This document shows positions 54,614-62,453 of a stretch of 64,000 nt of DNA, one piece after another. The stretch's first letter is position 1, and each line of letters begins with the position of its first letter. The stretch comes from Polyangium jinanense (GTDB lineage: Bacteria > Myxococcota > Polyangia > Polyangiales > Polyangiaceae): positions 434,001 to 498,000 of the forward strand of contig NZ_JAGTJJ010000001.1 of assembly GCF_028435365.1 (NCBI RefSeq). Direction: 5' to 3'. The position numbers and the translations under genes are program-made. The notes below the pieces were generated by a model that saw nothing but the letters and a program-made list of their open reading frames with translations, made no database searches and had not been told where the DNA came from.

Positions 54614-55842
54614 GCGGGCCCGAGGGAGCGGGGGACGCGTCGTTCGCGGAGGTGTTTGCTTCGCACCGGGACAAACTCGTCGAGCGGCTGACCGAGGAGG
54701 CGCTCACGGCCCTCGGCGGGACGCTCGGGGCGCCGATGGAGGCCTTCCGCGCGGATCGCGCCTGGGAGGTCGATGTGGCGATCGAGGCGCTCCAAGACGG
54801 CACCATGTCGTTCGCGACGCAGAGCTGGAAGCGCTGGATCGACAGCTCGGTGCAGCGCGGCTGGTCGGCGACGACGCTGCAGGGTGTGCTCGGCGCGATG
54901 CGGCAGGTGTTCATCGACGCGGGTCTCGAGCTCCGCGCGGCCGGCGTGCCGGAGGCGACGTCGAAGATCCGCGCGTTCATCCGCTCGTCGAGCGAGGCGC
55001 TGTACCTCATCGACGAAGAGCTCCGCGCGCGGGCGGAATTTTTGCACCGCAAAGCGCAGATCTTCGAGGCGCTGATCCACCACGCGCCGGACGGGATGGG
55101 CGTGGCGACGCCCGACGGGACGCTGCACTATGTGAACCCGGCGCTCGAGCGGCTGCTCGGGCGGAGCGATCTCCTGGGCCGCTCGATCTACGAGCTCGTG
55201 GCGCTGCACGCGGAGTCGATGCATCGGGAACAGGTGGCGAAGGCGGTGCTCGAACGAGGCTCGTGGAGCGGGGAGCTCACGTACCAGCGCGCCGATGGGG
55301 CGACGTTCGACGCGCACGTGACGGCGTTCCTCGTGCGCGACGAGCGAGGCCGAGGCGTCGCGCGGTGCGCGATCATCCGGGATCTGACGGAGGCGCGACG
55401 CGCGGAGGAGGAGCGGCGCAAGCTCGCGGCCGAGGTGATCGCGACGCAAAAAGCAGCGCTCGAAGAGCTCGGAACGCCGCTCGTGCCGATCGCGGAGGGC
55501 GTGCTCGTGATGCCGCTCGTCGGGGTGATCGAGCCGGCGCGGGCCGAGCGGATGCTTGGTGTGCTGCTCGAAGGGATCGGGCAGCAGAACGCAAAGGTCG
55601 TGATCCTCGACCTGACGGGCGTGAAAGAGGCGACCGCGGAGGCGGCCGAGGCGCTCGTGCGGGCGGCGCAGGCGGCGCGGCTGCTCGGCGCGGAGGTGGT
55701 CACGACGGGGACGGGGCCGGAGCTCGCGCGGGCATTCGTGGAAAATGGTGCAGAGCTAGGAACGATTGTGACAAAAGGCACGCTGCGGGACGGCGTGGCA
55801 TACGCGCTCCGGATCGCGCGGGGACACGGCCCAGTTCGCTGA
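54610..55842 (+). CDS. PAS-STAS (RsbR-like) protein 2
   Basis: The 410-residue paralogue of the preceding gene has the same order: helical N-terminal domain, PAS (HHAPDGMGVATPDGTLHYVNPAL), coiled coil and STAS (VVILDLTGVKEATAEAAEALVRA, EVVTTGTGPELARAF). The VVD motif is replaced by EAT and again there is no Thr/Ser at the first phosphosite. ATG 54610 overlaps the upstream stop (ATGA), so the two are made together and probably form mixed complexes. No RsbT-like kinase lies nearby. Confidence 0.82.
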   Translation: MSGPEGAGDASFAEVFASHRDKLVERLTEEALTALGGTLGAPMEAFRADRAWEVDVAIEALQDGTMSFATQSWKRWIDSSVQRGWSATTLQGVLGAMRQVFIDAGLELRAAGVPEATSKIRAFIRSSSEALYLIDEELRARAEFLHRKAQIFEALIHHAPDGMGVATPDGTLHYVNPALERLLGRSDLLGRSIYELVALHAESMHREQVAKAVLERGSWSGELTYQRADGATFDAHVTAFLVRDERGRGVARCAIIRDLTEARRAEEERRKLAAEVIATQKAALEELGTPLVPIAEGVLVMPLVGVIEPARAERMLGVLLEGIGQQNAKVVILDLTGVKEATAEAAEALVRAAQAARLLGAEVVTTGTGPELARAFVENGAELGTIVTKGTLRDGVAYALRIARGHGPVR

Positions 55843-55941
55843 TTGTTCTACCTCAAACGAGTGCCGCCCACGGCGAACCATTACGATTACGATGGAAGCA
55901 CGAATGCGGCGCCATTGAGGGATTCGAGAATCGAGGACACG

Positions 55942-56616
55942 ATGATAACGTCCTCGTTCATGAAAACCATTTCATGCTCCGTGCTCTTCGTGATGGGGTC
56001 GCTGGCGCTGATCGGCTGCGGTGGCCCCATGGAAGCAGAGGACGACTACGCGGACGAAGTGGCCGAGGAAATGGGCGAAGCGCTGGGGGAGGCGCTGGAG
56101 ATCGGCGACGACGAGGACACGAAGGCCTTTGCCCTCGAAGAGGAGAGCGAAGCGGATCTCGTGGCCTGGTGCGACGACATCGTGAGCTGGAATCAGACCT
56201 GGTCCGATTACGAGGCGCAGGTGCTGACGCTGGTAAACCAGAAACGCGCGGCCGGCGCGACCTGTGGAGGAGTAGCGTATGCGCCCGCGCCCGCGCTCGT
56301 GCTCGACGAGCGGCTGCGGTGTGCCGCGCGCAAGCATTCGAAAGACATGGGGGTGAACAATTTCTTCAGCCACACCGGATCGAATGGCTCGACGCCGTGG
56401 CAGCGCATCAAGAACGCCGCCTACACATACAAGAGCGCAGCCGAGAACATCGCGGCCGGGTATAGCACGCCGACGGCCGTCGTGAACGGATGGATGACGA
56501 GCACGGGGCATTGCAAGAACATCATGAATGCCTCGCTCAAGCAGATCGGCGTGGGGTATTACCAGGGGACGACGGGGTACAAGAACTACTGGACGCAGGA
56601 TTTCGGGACGCCTTAA
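55942..56616 (+). CDS. CAP/SCP-domain lipoprotein
   Basis: The 224-residue lipoprotein has lipobox LIGC and a very acidic spacer (EDDYADEVAEEMGEALGEAL). The C-terminal CAP domain has the conserved His and Glu positions: FFSHTGSNG, AAENIAAGY and STGHCKNIM, with four Cys likely paired. Bacterial CAP proteins are exported and of varied function; lipid or wall binding and proteolysis have all been proposed. ATG 55942 gives a full signal peptide; ATG 55960 is an alternative. Confidence 0.85.
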   Translation: MITSSFMKTISCSVLFVMGSLALIGCGGPMEAEDDYADEVAEEMGEALGEALEIGDDEDTKAFALEEESEADLVAWCDDIVSWNQTWSDYEAQVLTLVNQKRAAGATCGGVAYAPAPALVLDERLRCAARKHSKDMGVNNFFSHTGSNGSTPWQRIKNAAYTYKSAAENIAAGYSTPTAVVNGWMTSTGHCKNIMNASLKQIGVGYYQGTTGYKNYWTQDFGTP

Positions 56617-57557
56617 CGGATTTTTGCAGCCCCGAGCGCGGCCACGATCTGGACGCTCACGTTATCGGCACCTTCCGCCGTCGCGAGCGCGCCCTCCGGC
56701 ACGCGCAGGCGCGAGACCTTCACCTCGCCGCCGCGTGTAGCGGTGCCCTGCCCGCCTGACGCGACCTCCACGAGCACGACCCCCGAAGAGCCCATCGCCG
56801 CGAGCACGCTCTTTCCCTCGAGCCGCGCCACGGGCACGCACGCGACGCCCTTCTCCGCGAGCGAGAGCGCGAGCCGGGCCTCGGGGTCCAGGAGCTCCGG
56901 CAGAGGCCCGTCGAGGCGCAGGCCGAAATGAATGGCCGACGCCGGGTCGTCCGCCGTCGCCGCCGCATCCCGCACGGCCGACAGGAGGCTCTCGGCGAGC
57001 GGCGGATCCCGCTCGATCCGCGCAAAGTCGGCCGGGTCGAGGCGCAGCAAGAAGCGGCGCATCGAGCGGGCCGCGGCCTGCACGTATGATTGCTCCATCG
57101 ACGCCCGCCGCAGGATGCCCTCCGCGTCGCGGTTCTTCCGGGCCTTGCAGAGCTCGGCCGCACCCGAGAGCACGGCCGCGGGCGGGGGCGGCGGCTCGGC
57201 GCGTGCCATCGGCGCGTCGCGGTAGGCGTGGCGATGAAACCCCACGCCCGTGGGCGGGAGCGCGAGCACGAGCGAGAGGCTCTCGAGCTCGGTTTCAGGC
57301 GTCCGCGCGGCCGCGGCGAACGCGTCGCGCACGGTGGAGAGCAGGTTCGGTTGCGCGGTGAGGAGGACGTGATCCGTCGCGGAGACCGTGAGCACGACGC
57401 GATACGCGCACACCTCGCGCGAGCCCATCGACCAGCGATCGGCCGCGCCGGCGAGCTCGACCGCGCTGCGCTCGACGAGCGCCGAGAGCTCGGCCTCGCC
57501 CCACACGTCGAGCAGGCTCCTCGCGCCCGCGGCGAGCGCGCTGCCTTCGGGGATCAT
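56613..57557 (-). CDS. Hypothetical protein next to SPFH protein
   Basis: The 314-residue soluble protein has no recognised domain. It has a helical N-terminal half (AELSALVERSAVELAGAADRW), a central Pro-rich stretch and a C-terminal part with LDGPLPELLDPEARLALSL and VSVQIVAALG. It starts five bases after the stop of the SPFH gene, so they are co-transcribed and may act together. Its stop overlaps the convergent CAP gene's stop by four bases. Confidence 0.62.
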   Translation of the reverse strand: MIPEGSALAAGARSLLDVWGEAELSALVERSAVELAGAADRWSMGSREVCAYRVVLTVSATDHVLLTAQPNLLSTVRDAFAAAARTPETELESLSLVLALPPTGVGFHRHAYRDAPMARAEPPPPPAAVLSGAAELCKARKNRDAEGILRRASMEQSYVQAAARSMRRFLLRLDPADFARIERDPPLAESLLSAVRDAAATADDPASAIHFGLRLDGPLPELLDPEARLALSLAEKGVACVPVARLEGKSVLAAMGSSGVVLVEVASGGQGTATRGGEVKVSRLRVPEGALATAEGADNVSVQIVAALGAAKIR

Positions 57558-57562
57558 CGCGG

Positions 57563-58462
57563 CTAGATCTTCCGGCCCGACGCCATGAACTTGCGGGCCT
57601 GGAGCTCGGCCTCGGCCTCGGCGATGGCCTCGGCCTCGTGCTGCGAGGCCGTGCGGAGCGCGCCTGCGCCGGGGTTGTCGACGCGCACGCGTTGCGGCTC
57701 GGTCGTGGCCGCCTCGGCCATCGCCGCCGCCGTGTGCCGGACGTCGTCGTAGGGCTTGGCGAGGTCGAAGATGACCTTCGTGTTGCCCTGACTCAGGTTC
57801 GCGAGGGCCTCGAAGCGCCGCAGCTCCATCGCGCCCGGCGACTTCGAGAGGATCGTGGCCGCCTCGGCGAAGTTCTTCGCGCTCTCCACGTCGGCCTCGC
57901 TCTTGATGACCACGTACTTCCTGTCCCGCTCGGCGATCGCGACCTTCGCCAGGACCTCCTGCATTTGCGGCGGGAGCTGCACGTCCTGGAGGCCGATGAG
58001 CTCGACGTGCAGGCCCCACTGCGAGACCGTGGTCTCGACCTGCGCGCGCACCTTGGCGGCGACCTCCTCGCGGTGCGCGAGCAGCTCGTCGAGGCGCGTC
58101 TCGCCGACGACGTCGCGCAGCACGACCTTCGCCCGATCCTTCACCGCCGCCTCGTAGTTCTCCACCGCCAGCGTGGCCTTCTCCGGGTCGACGACGCGGT
58201 AATAGAGCACGGTGTCGACCATGGTCGTCACGTTGTCGCGCGTGATCACCATTTGCCGCAAAAGGTCGCGGTTTTTCGTGCGCGTGTCGATTTTGCGGAG
58301 CGACTGGAAGCCCGGCAGGAACAGCGTCACGCCGGGCTCGACCCGGCCCGAGAGCTTGCCGAGCGTGAAGCGCAGCGCGACCTCCCACTGGTTGATCTGC
58401 CGGATGCCCGCGAGGAGGTACGCCAGAAGGAGAAACCCGAGCACGAGGAGGAGCGGATCCAT
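57563..58462 (-). CDS. SPFH/Band 7 (stomatin-like) membrane protein
   Basis: The 299-residue protein has one N-terminal membrane helix (MDPLLLVLGFLLLAYLLAGI), then the SPFH domain (QINQWEVALRFTLGKLSGRVEPG, RDLLRQMVITRDNVTTMVDTVLYYRV, VVLRDVVGETRLDELLAHREEV) and a long Ala/Glu-rich helix (about 170-299). Such proteins oligomerise on the membrane as microdomain scaffolds. The usual NfeD partner is not adjacent; an unknown protein follows instead. Confidence 0.9.
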   Translation of the reverse strand: MDPLLLVLGFLLLAYLLAGIRQINQWEVALRFTLGKLSGRVEPGVTLFLPGFQSLRKIDTRTKNRDLLRQMVITRDNVTTMVDTVLYYRVVDPEKATLAVENYEAAVKDRAKVVLRDVVGETRLDELLAHREEVAAKVRAQVETTVSQWGLHVELIGLQDVQLPPQMQEVLAKVAIAERDRKYVVIKSEADVESAKNFAEAATILSKSPGAMELRRFEALANLSQGNTKVIFDLAKPYDDVRHTAAAMAEAATTEPQRVRVDNPGAGALRTASQHEAEAIAEAEAELQARKFMASGRKI

Positions 58463-58503
58463 GGTCGCGCCAATGTAACCGGCGCAAACGCGTCCACCAC
58501 GGG

Positions 58504-59556
58504 CTATCGGTCGAATTGCACCCGATCCTCGAACGGCACGTCGGCGCCGACCTCGATGACCTCGCCGAGCCGGAAGGCCTGCTCGCCGGCGCCACGCAGC
58601 GCGCCGAGCGCGGCGGCCTCGGCCTCGGGCGCGACCACCACGACGAGCCCGACACCGAGGTTGAACGTGCGGCGCATCTCGGCTTCCTCGACCGGCCCTT
58701 GCTCGGCGATCACCCGGAAAATCGCAGGCCTTTCGTACGCGGACAAATCGAGCCGCGCGCCAAGCCCCTCCGGCAGGACACGCGGGAGGTTGCCCGGCAA
58801 GCCCCCGCCCGTGATGTGCGAGAGTCCGCGCACGGCCTCGGGCAACGCCGCGAGCAGCTCGCGCACCGCGCGGGCGTAAATGCGCGTCGGCACGAGAAGC
58901 GCCTCGGCTGCCGTGCGCCCGAGCCCGGGGACCTGGTCGTGGATGCCGAGCCCCATGCGCTCGAAGAGCACCTTGCGCGCCAGCGAATAACCGTTCGAGT
59001 GCAAACCACTCGACGCGACGCCGAGCACGACGTCGCCTGCCCGCGCCTTCGTGCCGTCGAGCATCTTCGCCCGCTCGACCACGCCCACCGCGAAGCCCGC
59101 GAGGTCGTACTCGCCCGGCGCGTACATGCCCGGCAGCTCCGCCGTCTCGCCGCCGAGCAGCGCGCAGCCGGCGAGCTTGCAGCCCTCGGCGATGCCCCGC
59201 ACGACGGCCTCGCCCACGTCGAGCTCGAGCGTGCCGGTCGCGAAATAGTCCAGGAAAAACAGGGGGCGCGCGCCGACGGTGATCACGTCGTTCACACACA
59301 TCGCCACGAGGTCCTGACCCACGGTGTCGTGCACGTTCGCGGCGAAGGCGACCTTGAGCTTCGTGCCGACGCCGTCGGTGCCGCTCACGAGGATCGGGTC
59401 GACGAGCCCGCTCGGCAGGGCGCAGAGGCCCGCGAAGCCGCCGACGTCGGCGACGACCTCGGGGATGCGCGTCGGGCGCGCGAGCTTCTTGATGCGCTCG
59501 ACGAGGGCGTCGCCGCGGTCGATGTCCACGCCTGCCTGGCTGTAGGTGATGGGCAT
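58504..59556 (-). CDS. purM: Phosphoribosylformylglycinamidine cyclo-ligase
   Basis: The 350-residue enzyme closes the imidazole ring to AIR in purine synthesis using ATP. It starts with the typical YSQAGVDIDRGDALVERIK and has VSGTDGVGTKLKVAF, DLVAMCVNDVITVGARPLFFLDYFA, GGETAELPGMY, GLHSNGYSLARKV and HITGGGLPGNLPRVLP. Length is normal. It stands 41 bases upstream of the SPFH gene on the same strand; no other pur gene is near. Confidence 0.96.
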   Translation of the reverse strand: MPITYSQAGVDIDRGDALVERIKKLARPTRIPEVVADVGGFAGLCALPSGLVDPILVSGTDGVGTKLKVAFAANVHDTVGQDLVAMCVNDVITVGARPLFFLDYFATGTLELDVGEAVVRGIAEGCKLAGCALLGGETAELPGMYAPGEYDLAGFAVGVVERAKMLDGTKARAGDVVLGVASSGLHSNGYSLARKVLFERMGLGIHDQVPGLGRTAAEALLVPTRIYARAVRELLAALPEAVRGLSHITGGGLPGNLPRVLPEGLGARLDLSAYERPAIFRVIAEQGPVEEAEMRRTFNLGVGLVVVVAPEAEAAALGALRGAGEQAFRLGEVIEVGADVPFEDRVQFDR

Positions 59557-59606
59557 GCCGGCGGAATGTCACAGCTTGGGGCGAGGTGCTAGGGTTCGTC
59601 GCCGTC

Positions 59607-60029
59607 ATGACCGATTCGCTGCGTCCGCCCGTCCTCGTCTCCGCCGCCGTCCTCGTCGAGGAGGGGCGTGTCCTGCTCACCCAGCGCAAGCGCGGCACAC
59701 ACCTCGCCGGCGCCTGGGAGTTCCCCGGCGGCAAGGTCGAGCCCGGCGAGGATCCGCGCGCGGCCCTCGTGCGTGAGCTGCGCGAGGAGATCGGGATGGA
59801 GGTCTCGGTCGGCGATCCCGTCGAGGTGACGTTCCATCGATACCCGGAAAAATCCGTGCTGCTCCTGTTTTTTGCGGTGACGCGCGCGGTCGGATCGCCC
59901 GATCCGCAGGCGCTCGACGTCGCGGACGTGAAGTGGGCCGGGCCCGAAGATCTGCAGGACGAGCTCTTCCCGCCGGCGGATGTCGCGATCCTTTCGAAGG
60001 TCCGCGCGCTGCTCGCGCCCCGCACGTAA
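59607..60029 (+). CDS. Nudix hydrolase, MutT-like
   Basis: The 140-residue protein has an intact Nudix box, GGKVEPGEDPRAALVRELREEIG, fitting GX5EX7REUXEEXGU. With GTHLAGAWEFPGG before it, it resembles MutT, which removes oxidised 8-oxo-dGTP, but the substrate of small Nudix enzymes is hard to predict. ATG 59607 is chosen; upstream codons do not look conserved. It is followed 44 bases later by the amine oxidase. Confidence 0.88.
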   Translation: MTDSLRPPVLVSAAVLVEEGRVLLTQRKRGTHLAGAWEFPGGKVEPGEDPRAALVRELREEIGMEVSVGDPVEVTFHRYPEKSVLLLFFAVTRAVGSPDPQALDVADVKWAGPEDLQDELFPPADVAILSKVRALLAPRT

Positions 60030-60073
60030 TCGGAGCACACGACCGACCCGAACAGCGGTATCCTGCCCCCGCG

Positions 60074-61450
60074 ATGGAAGAAACTGGGCAAGGAGCGCCG
60101 CGCGAGGCGTCCGTGGTGGTCGTGGGCGCGGGGCTCAGTGGCCTCGTGGCGGCCCGGCGGCTCGCGGCCGCGGGCGTCTCGGTCGTGGTGCTGGAGGCGC
60201 GGGACCGGGTCGGCGGCCGGACGTTGAGCCACACGACGGCGCAGGGCGACCGCGTGGACCTCGGCGCGCAATGGATCGGCCCCACGCAGGACCGGATGAC
60301 GAAGCTCGTCGCCGAGCTCGGTTTGTCGACGTTCAAGCAATGGTACGACGGCAAGAAGGTGCTGTCGCTCGGCGGGACGCTGACGACGTACAAGACGTCG
60401 ATCCCGAGCCTGTCCTTGATCGGCGCCGTCGACCTCGGAATCACAATCCAGCGCATCGAGACGCTCGTGAAGGAGGTCCCGATCGAGGATCCGCTTTCGG
60501 CCGCAAAAGCCTTCGAATGGGACGGGACCACGGTCGAGGCGTGGAAACGCAAAAACGTGAAGACCCGCGGCGCCAAAGCGATGCTCGACACGGCGGTGCG
60601 GGCCGTCTTCGCGGCGGAGCCGTCCGAGCTGTCCCTCTTGTTTTTCCTGTATTACCTCCGTCAGGGCGGCGGACTCATGCGCCTGACGGAGATCGTGAAT
60701 GGCGCGCAGGAGACGCGCCTCGCGGAGGGTTTTCAGGAGGTCTCGAAGCGGATCGCGCGCGCCCTCGGCGAGGAGCGGGTGGTCCTCGGCGCGCCGGTGC
60801 GGCGCATCGCGCAGGACGCGGGCGGCGTGACCGTGACCTCGGACGCGGGGACGTGGCGGTGCAAGCGGGTGATCGTGGCCGTGCCGCCGGCGCTCGCAGG
60901 GCGGATCGATTACGAGCCGGGCCTGCCCGCGTCGCGGGACCAGCTCACGCAGCGGTCGCCGATGGGCAGCGTGATCAAGTGCGTCGCGACCTACGCGTCA
61001 CCGTTTTGGCGGCAAGCTGGATATTCGGGGGAAGCGCTCTCCGACGTGGGATCGGTGAAACTCGTGTTCGACGATTCTCCCGAGGACGGCTCGCACGGCG
61101 CGCTCGTCGGATTCTTCATGGGCAAGGACGCGCGCGCCATGAGCGGAAAAAGCCCCGAGGAGCGGAAAAAGGCCGCCGTCGATTCGTTGACGCGTTTCTT
61201 CGGCCCGAGCGCGGCCGCGCCGATCGATTACGTCGATCAGGACTGGCCCGCCGAGCGCTGGTCGCGTGGTTGCTATTCGATGGTCCTCGGCCCGGGCGTG
61301 CTCACCGCGCACGCTTCGGCTTTGCGCGCGCCCGTGGGCCGCGTGCATTGGGCCGGGACGGAGACGGCGCGCGTGTGGACCGGTTACATGGAAGGCGCCG
61401 TCGAAGCCGGCGAGCGCGCCTCGGACGAGGTGCTCGCCGCCCTCGGCTGA
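60074..61450 (+). CDS. Flavin-dependent amine oxidase
   Basis: The 458-residue FAD enzyme has the dinucleotide-binding VVVVGAGLSGLVAARRLAAAG and EARDRVGGRT at the start, LGAQWIGPTQ, and the C-terminal FAD motif IHWAGTET-like VHWAGTETARVWTGYMEGAVEAGERA. This is the monoamine oxidase/flavin amine oxidase family, which turns amines to imines with release of H2O2. The substrate is unknown. No signal peptide is present. Confidence 0.9.
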   Translation: MEETGQGAPREASVVVVGAGLSGLVAARRLAAAGVSVVVLEARDRVGGRTLSHTTAQGDRVDLGAQWIGPTQDRMTKLVAELGLSTFKQWYDGKKVLSLGGTLTTYKTSIPSLSLIGAVDLGITIQRIETLVKEVPIEDPLSAAKAFEWDGTTVEAWKRKNVKTRGAKAMLDTAVRAVFAAEPSELSLLFFLYYLRQGGGLMRLTEIVNGAQETRLAEGFQEVSKRIARALGEERVVLGAPVRRIAQDAGGVTVTSDAGTWRCKRVIVAVPPALAGRIDYEPGLPASRDQLTQRSPMGSVIKCVATYASPFWRQAGYSGEALSDVGSVKLVFDDSPEDGSHGALVGFFMGKDARAMSGKSPEERKKAAVDSLTRFFGPSAAAPIDYVDQDWPAERWSRGCYSMVLGPGVLTAHASALRAPVGRVHWAGTETARVWTGYMEGAVEAGERASDEVLAALG

Positions 61451-61452
61451 GG

Positions 61453-61469
61453 ATCGGGCGCGGCCCGAT
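61453..61469. terminator. Hairpin between convergent genes
   Basis: ATCGGGC-GCG-GCCCGAT is a perfect inverted repeat between the ends of the amine oxidase gene and the convergent hypothetical gene. It lacks a T-run; a bidirectional terminator is inferred. Confidence 0.5.
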
Positions 61470-62111
61470 TCAACGCTTTCGCATGGGCTCGGGCTCGCGC
61501 GGCGTGCCGTCCGGCGCCGACACGAAATACAGGAGTCCGCGCCGCGGATCGTGAAGGCCCGCCGCCCGCTCGACGAACGGCGTGAGCGGCGAGACCACGA
61601 CGAGCCGAAGCATGCGCCGCGCCTCCGCTTCGAGCAGCGCGTCGTCGAGCGTCTTGCGCGGGATGTCCGGGAGCGCCCCACGCAGAATCGGCACGGGCAC
61701 GCCGGGTGCATTGCGATAGGCCGCGTACAGTCGGCCCATGGCCGCGAGGACCGCGGAAATCACGTCCGGGTCGGGCGCCTTGCCGCGCGCTGCGAGCAAT
61801 CGTTGCGCATAGAGGAGAACATCCCCGAGCTCGCGAATCTCCATTTTACGGATGAGTTCGCTCACCTCGTCCAGCGGTGTCCGAAATTTCCGGCTCCCGG
61901 GGCCCGAACGCGGCTCCGCGGAGAGCGCCTGGACCACGCCCGAGGGCTCCGGCGGAATCGAGAAGTAATCCGGCGCCATTGGGCGCATTACGGATCGAGG
62001 CCCGTACCGTTCGGACACGGGCTGCGCCGTCTCGGCCGATCCCGCCGTCACCGTGCCCAGGCGCAACGTGCGGAGCGGCGAACGCGTCTTGGTCCCTGCC
62101 TCGTTGTTCAT
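61470..62111 (-). CDS. Hypothetical protein
   Basis: The 213-residue soluble protein has a disordered N-terminus (about 80 residues rich in Pro, Ser, Arg) and a helical C-terminal half (DEVSELIRKMEIRELGDVLLYAQRLLAARG, LPDIPRKTLDDALLEAEARRMLRLVV). The end of the latter resembles a winged-helix turn but no family is recognised. It has no signal peptide. Confidence 0.62.
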   Translation of the reverse strand: MNNEAGTKTRSPLRTLRLGTVTAGSAETAQPVSERYGPRSVMRPMAPDYFSIPPEPSGVVQALSAEPRSGPGSRKFRTPLDEVSELIRKMEIRELGDVLLYAQRLLAARGKAPDPDVISAVLAAMGRLYAAYRNAPGVPVPILRGALPDIPRKTLDDALLEAEARRMLRLVVVSPLTPFVERAAGLHDPRRGLLYFVSAPDGTPREPEPMRKR

Positions 62112-62240
62112 CGGTCCTCTTCGTCAAGCTAGGAGCAATGGCCCGACGCCCATTCTTCGATGCTCGGCCCGCCAAACTCGACCGCAGAATTGACGCAAAA
62201 AGTCGAGCTCGCCCGGAGGCCGTCCCAGGCGGACCTCGCG

Positions 62241-62396
62241 CTACCGCCCCGCCTTCACCGAAGAGGTGGCAAGGGCGCGCGACTGCTCGTCGCGCCTCCG
62301 CTTGACGTGTTCACCCGCGAGGAAGGGCAAGAGCGCGAATCCACCGGGCGCCACGATCGCCACCACCCAGAGAACGATACGGAGCCAGGGCGCCAT
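62241..62396 (-). CDS. 51-residue single-pass membrane protein
   Basis: A short frame from ATG 62396 to TAG 62241. The product begins MAPWLRIVLWVVAIVAPGG and continues FALLPFLAGEHVKRRRDEQ, then a polar end (SRALATSSVKAGR). One membrane helix with positive residues after it is clear. It lies downstream of the sensor kinase on the same strand, 57 bases after its stop. The ribosome site is weak. Function unknown; it could be a small partner of the kinase. Confidence 0.5.
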   Translation of the reverse strand: MAPWLRIVLWVVAIVAPGGFALLPFLAGEHVKRRRDEQSRALATSSVKAGR

Positions 62397-62453
62397 GAAC
62401 GGGTGACCATTGCAGCGGTCGTGCCACGTAGGGTGTTGCCGTCGTGCACGACG

